From Pyrodictiaceae archaeon (GTDB lineage Archaea; Thermoproteota; Thermoprotei_A; Sulfolobales; Pyrodictiaceae): a DNA stretch of 9,800 nucleotides. The notes beneath the pieces are model-generated. The model ran no database searches. It worked only from the letters and a program-made list of their open reading frames with translations, and was not told where the DNA came from. This document shows positions 6,485 through 9,800 of this stretch, in pieces; the first letter of the stretch is position 1; each line of letters starts with the position of its first letter. The position numbers were made by a program, and so were the translations under genes. The DNA is taken from positions 1-9,800 of the forward strand of contig JALUFI010000209.1 in assembly GCA_027043685.1 (NCBI GenBank), written 5' to 3'.

Positions 6485-6506
6485 CCGGGGGCTTCTTGCT
6501 TCCCCC
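6478..6506 (-). terminator. possible hairpin terminator after the V4R gene
   Basis: Minus-strand RNA would read GGGGG (6506-6502), a 10-nt A-rich loop, CCCCC (6491-6487), then GGACG and TTTT (6481-6478). It begins 22 nt past the V4R stop. A competing CCCCGGGG palindrome lies at 6513-6520. Archaeal termination usually relies on T-tracts, and this one is short. Confidence 0.3.
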
Positions 6507-6528
6507 TAGCTACCCCGGGGGCTGGCAC

Positions 6529-7107
6529 CTATTCCACGGCAGCGCTTACTGTGGTGGTGCCAGCCTCGGCGTTCGGCTGGAGTCTCTCGTAGGTCTCACC
6601 CTCGGCTACATCAGGCTCAATTTCTCCATGCACCTTTATCTCAAACCTGCAGACGGGGTCTCCCTTAGCGATGCAGCTTGTTTCTCTCGCATCCACGCGG
6701 ACGCCGTAGACCTCCTCTAGCCAGCCGGCAAGGTAGCCGGCAAGGGGCTGGTCTACAGGCCTCCTCCTCTTACCCACCCTGGAGCCTAGCAGTGCTCCTT
6801 CGACGCGAATAGTTATCTCCGTACGACCCCTACCCTTCTCTATGCGCTCAACGACTGTCCTCTCCGCGTAGCCCGCTGCAGTGAAGCTCCAGAGCAACAT
6901 GTCTATTGCGTTCTCCCTGCTAAGCAGCCCCTTGTTAATCATCCTCCTTGCCGTGAGCCTGCCAGCTTTCTTGGAGCTAGTGTAAAGGAGGCCGCCTACA
7001 AAGCGGAGCAGCTTCTCGAAACCCATGTAGAGGTCAACTATTACCTGCCTGTCGATGAGCACAGCATCCTCCGTCAGTATCCTTACATCGTAGCTTCGCC
7101 TAACCAT
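6529..7107 (-). CDS. V4R (4-vinyl reductase-like) domain protein
   Basis: This 192-residue protein carries one V4R domain over about residues 25-160. The signature is in its second half: PVDQPLAGYLAGWLEEVYGVRVDARETSC, then IAKGDPVCRFEIKVHGE, with Cys145 and Cys153 in the typical C-x-KGDPxCxF arrangement. V4R domains occur in BchJ-type proteins and in bacterial and archaeal sensors or regulators, where they are thought to bind small hydrophobic ligands, with the cysteines often proposed to hold metal. No DNA-binding or other domain is attached: residues 1-24 are short, and 163-192 are an acidic, Thr/Ala-rich tail. ATG start with GGTG at 7117-7120 (9 nt spacing) and a clear TATA 41 nt upstream, so it is its own transcription unit. 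Ligand and role are unknown; the neighbours give no firm clue. Confidence 0.85.
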   Translation of the reverse strand: MVRRSYDVRILTEDAVLIDRQVIVDLYMGFEKLLRFVGGLLYTSSKKAGRLTARRMINKGLLSRENAIDMLLWSFTAAGYAERTVVERIEKGRGRTEITIRVEGALLGSRVGKRRRPVDQPLAGYLAGWLEEVYGVRVDARETSCIAKGDPVCRFEIKVHGEIEPDVAEGETYERLQPNAEAGTTTVSAAVE

Positions 7108-7198
7108 GAAGCACTACACCATTAATTGACAACATATAGTCATGTTTAAATATTGTTGCTCGAAACGTTGTGTTCCATTTAAGCAATATATTTGAATC
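7108..7198 (-). promoter_or_regulatory. AT-rich promoter island of the V4R gene
   Basis: This 91-bp stretch is far richer in A/T than anything else in the window. On the minus strand TATTTAAA (7152-7145) is a good archaeal TATA box, 41 nt from the ATG. A second AT cluster, ATATATT, lies at 7187-7193. AGCAACAATATTTAAA (7160-7145) and, on the plus strand, AAGCAATATATTTGAA (7181-7196) form an imperfect inverted repeat about 20 nt apart, a candidate regulator site. It also holds the end of the SDR transcript. Confidence 0.6.
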
Positions 7199-7993
7199 CT
7201 AGAACACACTGTGGAGCCTGCCGCCATCTACCGGCAGCGAGGCGCCGGTGACGTAGCTTGCTAGGGGGCTGAGGAGGAAGGCCACCACCCAGCCCAGCTC
7301 CTCCGGCCTGCCTAGGCGGCCGAGGGGCACGTCACCGGCCATCTCCCTGACCACTTCCTCTACCGTGGTGCCGCGCTCCCTGGCCCTCCTCTCAGCTATG
7401 CCGCGGACCCGGTCGGTGAGGAAGTAGCCGGGTAGAACCGCGTTCACCCGTACCCCGCGGGGCCCCAGTTCCCTTGCAAGCGTCTTAACAAGGCCGTGGA
7501 TGCTGATGCGGAGCACGTTGCTCAACGCTATATCCGGTATCGGTTCCCTCACAGCAACGCTGGTCACGAACACGAGGCCACCGGCTCCGTCCCGGCGGGG
7601 CTCGAGGTAGCGGAGGAGGCGGCGCGTGAACCAGACCGCTGAGAGGCTGAGGCCGCGGCTCCACCTCAGCCACTCCTCCCCCGGGACCTCGGCGAAGCGG
7701 CCCGGGGGCGGCGGGGGCGGAACGTAGACGCCTGCGTCGAGGCCCCCTAGGAGCGAGGCCGCGCGGTCCACGAGCCTCTCTACCTCCTCAAGGTTGTTTA
7801 GGTCGGCGGCCACGCCGTGGGCTTCGCCTAGGCCACGCAGCTCCCCAACAGCTCTCTCCACGGATTCGGGGGTCCTGCCGTTGACCACTACCCTGGCGCC
7901 CTCGCGGAGCAGCACCTCGGCTATGCCCCTTCCGAGGCCACGGGTGGACGCGGTCACGACTACGCGGAGTCCCTCGATGCCGAGCCTGGCCAA
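7199..7993 (-). CDS. atypical short-chain dehydrogenase/reductase family protein
   Basis: This 264-residue Rossmann-fold protein has the classical SDR length. The cofactor loop is TASTRGLGRG (14-23; first Gly replaced by Ala), followed by NGR (38-40), which suggests NADP(H), and ADLNN (63-67). The usual NNAG motif is replaced by VYVPPPPPPG (89-98). Ser145 (VTS) is at the catalytic serine place, but 13 residues on, where Tyr is expected, there is Ser158, and the Lys four later is Arg162 (SNVLR). The C-terminal half is typical: LARELGPRGVRVNAVLPGY, PLGRLGRPEELG and VTGASLPVDGG. It belongs to an SDR subgroup with GGPPPG-like and LSN-like motifs that lacks the canonical YxxxK; substrate unknown. 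TTG start with GGTG about 10 nt upstream. It follows the membrane-protein gene by 42 nt, probably in one operon. Confidence 0.85.
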   Translation of the reverse strand: MARLGIEGLRVVVTASTRGLGRGIAEVLLREGARVVVNGRTPESVERAVGELRGLGEAHGVAADLNNLEEVERLVDRAASLLGGLDAGVYVPPPPPPGRFAEVPGEEWLRWSRGLSLSAVWFTRRLLRYLEPRRDGAGGLVFVTSVAVREPIPDIALSNVLRISIHGLVKTLARELGPRGVRVNAVLPGYFLTDRVRGIAERRARERGTTVEEVVREMAGDVPLGRLGRPEELGWVVAFLLSPLASYVTGASLPVDGGRLHSVF

Positions 7994-8035
7994 GGCCCTG
8001 GGCCACCCCTCCCTTCTCGGACGACCCGGGGCGGG

Positions 8036-9097
8036 CTATAGGAAGACGAGCGCCGCTGCGGCGGCTGAGGCGGCGTAGAGGGCTAGGGCAGCGGGACCGC
8101 TAGCGGGGAAGGCTAGGGCTGCGAGAAGCGCGAGGAGGTAGGGGAGGGGGTTGTACCTCCTCCGGTGCCTCACCCGGAGGATTACGGGCAGCATCATGGG
8201 CGCGTGTATCCAGACGTGGATGCTGATGAAGCCCAGCGTGTAGCCGTGGAGGAGGCATGGGGTATCGCAGGCCCCGGCGGCGTAGAGGAGGGTGTAGGCG
8301 GCGGCCAGCACGGCGGCTGCGAGAGACGCTGCGTGGCCTATGGCGAAGTACCGCAGCCCGGCCCCCGCTGCTCCGGGGCGCCGCGAGGCCTCGCGGAGGT
8401 AGCCCGGCAGCTCCTCCAGCCTGGCTGAGGCCGCGTAGAAGGGCAGCCCAGCGGCGCCCAGGGCCGCGCCCGGGGCAACGAATCCCAGGCCGGCCAAGGC
8501 GCCCCCCGCGGCGGAGGCGAGCATCCCCGCGAACGCGGCGGCCCAGCGGGGGCGGCGCCGGAAAGTCATCGGCACGCTGTGCGCGGTCACGGCGTAGATG
8601 AGCGGCAGGTCGTAGCCAAGCGCGACGGATAGGCCGGCGACGGGGCCCGGAGCGGCGCCGGAGGCGAGGAGCGCAGCCGAGGCAGCGGAGAGCCCGCAGC
8701 CAGCGGCGGCGACGCCGCGGAGGCTCCACCCGGGGGATCCCGTCACGCCCAGCGAGGACGAGGCGGCGCCGACGCAGCCGAGCAGCCCAGCCGCCCCGGC
8801 GAGAACCAAGCCCAGGCGCCACCACCCAGCAGCGGCGGCCCCAGCGGCGAGCAGTGCCGCAGCCTCACCAGCAGACATCAGGGCAACGCCCCAGCCGGGT
8901 CCACGGCCCCGGGCGCCGGAGGCGACATAGGCCACGGCAACCGAGAAGGGGAACAACACCAGAGCACCGAACAGCATCAGGGACATGTGGACATAGAACA
9001 GCGACAGCCACGCAGCGGCGAGGGCAGCCACGAGGAGCACGGCGGCAGCCGACACGCCGAGCGCCGACGCCTCCGCAGCGAGGCCAACGCCCGTCAC
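8036..9097 (-). CDS. polytopic membrane protein with histidines in predicted helices, unknown
   Basis: This 353-residue protein has about ten hydrophobic segments, rich in Ala/Gly/Leu (roughly 12-33, 37-58, 70-92, 95-114, 127-148, 152-175, 184-222 as one or two, 250-276, 284-307, 317-353 as two). Six histidines lie in or next to helices: FYVHMS (37), TAHSVPMTF (173), FAIGHAAS (255), and HGYTLGFISIHVWIHAPMMLP (284, 294, 298). Intramembrane histidines of this kind recall haem- or copper-binding proteins such as NnrS or oxidase subunit I, but I do not recognise the family. Cys277 and Cys281 (CDTPC) form a CxxxC in a loop. Strongly basic HRRR follows the last His helix. GTG start with GGTGGGTG at 9108-9115. 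First gene of an apparent operon with the SDR. The hydrophobic pattern and well-placed promoter make coding near certain; overlapping Arg-rich frames are shadows. Confidence 0.85.
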   Translation of the reverse strand: MTGVGLAAEASALGVSAAAVLLVAALAAAWLSLFYVHMSLMLFGALVLFPFSVAVAYVASGARGRGPGWGVALMSAGEAAALLAAGAAAAGWWRLGLVLAGAAGLLGCVGAASSSLGVTGSPGWSLRGVAAAGCGLSAASAALLASGAAPGPVAGLSVALGYDLPLIYAVTAHSVPMTFRRRPRWAAAFAGMLASAAGGALAGLGFVAPGAALGAAGLPFYAASARLEELPGYLREASRRPGAAGAGLRYFAIGHAASLAAAVLAAAYTLLYAAGACDTPCLLHGYTLGFISIHVWIHAPMMLPVILRVRHRRRYNPLPYLLALLAALAFPASGPAALALYAASAAAAALVFL

Positions 9098-9138
9098 AGC
9101 GGGACCGCACCCACCGAGAGCCGGGGATACGCCGCGCC

Positions 9139-9148
9139 ACTAAAACAA
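9139..9148. promoter_or_regulatory. TATA-like element in the divergent spacer 9098-9198
   Basis: ACTAAAACAA is the only AT-rich run in the 101-bp spacer. On the minus strand (TTGTTTTAGT) it is centred 46 nt upstream of the membrane-protein GTG. On the plus strand it is about 55 nt before the GTG at 9199. It may serve one or both divergent genes. Confidence 0.4.
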
Positions 9149-9198
9149 GGAGCCGCACAGCACCCCCGGGAAGGACCAAGGAAGCAACGGAGGGGAGC

Positions 9199-9800
9199 GT
9201 GGCGAGAGCCTTGCCGGCGGAGGCGACGGGGTGCCTCATCAAACCCTCGCCGCTCACGGAGCCCCTCGGGCTCCCAGCGGTAGCCGAGTGCGGCGTCAAG
9301 GGCAGCATAGAGGGCTACAGGGACGTGGAGGACCTCGCGTCCCAGGCGCTCCTATTCCTAGAGGAGGCGCTGGGCACGAGCCTCGAGGCCGGGCCGAGGC
9401 CCCTCTGGGAGTACAGCGGCGGCACCTACAACCTCTACCACTACACCCTCCACCCAGCCACCAGCCCCGGCACGGAGGCGGGATTCCTCCGGGTAGTCGA
9501 GGCCGCGGGCCACCCGGTCGCGGCCACGGCGGCCCTCCGCCCCGCCGCCGCCCGGGAAGCGGTACGGGGGCCCATGGTGGTCGGCGAGGAGCCGCCCGCT
9601 GCACCCGTGCTGCTCGAGGAGCCGGCGCCCAGCGCCAGGAAGAGGGGGCCCCTCCCCGGCCAGGTGGAGGTGGCCAAGCCCATAGTCTATGCCTTGGAGG
9701 GCGTGCAGAGGGTGGAGCCGGGTACCTGGAGGCTGAGGATAACGTGGCGCGGCGAGACGCTGCTGGAGCTAGGCCTGGACGAGCTAGAGGAGCGCTCCGA
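9199..9800 (+). CDS. unrecognised protein, 5' part only (runs off the window)
   Basis: The frame is open from GTG 9199 to the window end (200 codons plus 2 nt) without a stop. The start has GGAGGGG at 9189-9195; a downstream TTG at 9211 is in frame. The protein begins MARALPAEATGCLIKPSP and shows no signal peptide or membrane helix. Residues about 15-110 look like a folded domain with CGVKGSIEGYRDVEDLASQ, a short helix FLEEALG, and an aromatic stretch LWEYSGGTYNLYHYTLHP. A Pro/Glu/Ala/Arg-rich linker (about 115-155) leads to a second segment with VAKPIVYALEGVQRV and a strand-like TWRLRITWRGETLLELGLDELEERS. Codon use (CTC, AGG, GAG, ATA) matches neighbouring genes. Open frames on the opposite strand here are Pro/Arg/Gly-rich and implausible. 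I recognise no family. It diverges from the membrane protein/SDR unit. Confidence 0.75.
   Translation, partial: MARALPAEATGCLIKPSPLTEPLGLPAVAECGVKGSIEGYRDVEDLASQALLFLEEALGTSLEAGPRPLWEYSGGTYNLYHYTLHPATSPGTEAGFLRVVEAAGHPVAATAALRPAAAREAVRGPMVVGEEPPAAPVLLEEPAPSARKRGPLPGQVEVAKPIVYALEGVQRVEPGTWRLRITWRGETLLELGLDELEERS

Noticed and set aside
8220..8230. TGATGA resembling a C/D-box sRNA C motif
   Set aside because: It lies within a coding region, the preceding base does not fit, and no matching D box and C'/D' arrangement was found.
8100..8825. Minus-strand Arg/Pro-rich frame within the membrane protein gene
   Set aside because: Overlaps the hydrophobic frame, whose helices and promoter are convincing; composition is a GC artefact.
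9296..9683. Minus-strand frames opposite the right-edge gene
   Set aside because: Pro/Gly/Arg-rich and lacking ribosome sites; the plus frame from 9199 has better start signals and codon use.
1..9800. CRISPR arrays, insertion sequences, integrase or attachment sites, toxin-antitoxin pairs
   Set aside because: No regularly spaced repeats, transposase-like proteins, or direct repeats at the tRNA were seen.

Overview
The window looks like chromosomal DNA of a GC-rich hyperthermophilic crenarchaeon, probably of the Desulfurococcales/Pyrodictiaceae type. This is an inference from five things: an archaeal-type PEP carboxylase; a FAU-1 family RNase; a V4R-domain protein; TTG/GTG starts behind GGTG-type Shine-Dalgarno sites; and short AT-rich TATA-like boxes about 40 nt ahead of start codons. 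No IS element, integrase, CRISPR array or phage gene is visible.

Region 1 (1-2671). A winged-helix DNA-binding protein (+) runs head-on into a minus-strand pair: homoserine kinase, then a Cys/Met-metabolism PLP enzyme (cystathionine gamma-synthase/lyase family), 6 nt apart. The two converging genes share a CTAG stop. Region 2 (2672-4306). A 102-bp divergent intergenic segment carries a TATA box and a perfect 7-bp inverted repeat, followed by PEP carboxylase (+), whose real start lies inside a longer open frame. PEP carboxylase makes oxaloacetate, the precursor of aspartate and homoserine, so the divergent cluster reads as aspartate-family (Thr/Met) supply. Region 3 (4307-5012). A gene-poor stretch holds one small two-helix membrane protein (+) and a tRNA-Leu(UAG) (-) with an encoded CCA.

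Region 4 (5013-7107). On the minus strand are a FAU-1/RNase E/G-like protein just upstream of the tRNA and a V4R-domain protein with its own promoter in a striking AT-rich island. Region 5 (7199-9097). A minus-strand two-gene unit encodes a histidine-bearing polytopic membrane protein followed by an atypical short-chain dehydrogenase lacking the usual catalytic Tyr/Lys. Region 6 (9199-9800). An unrecognised plus-strand gene diverges from that unit and runs off the window.

Most of the window is ordinary housekeeping. The least explained parts are the membrane protein/atypical SDR pair, the unknown gene at the right edge, and the V4R protein. I see no convincing new multi-gene system.
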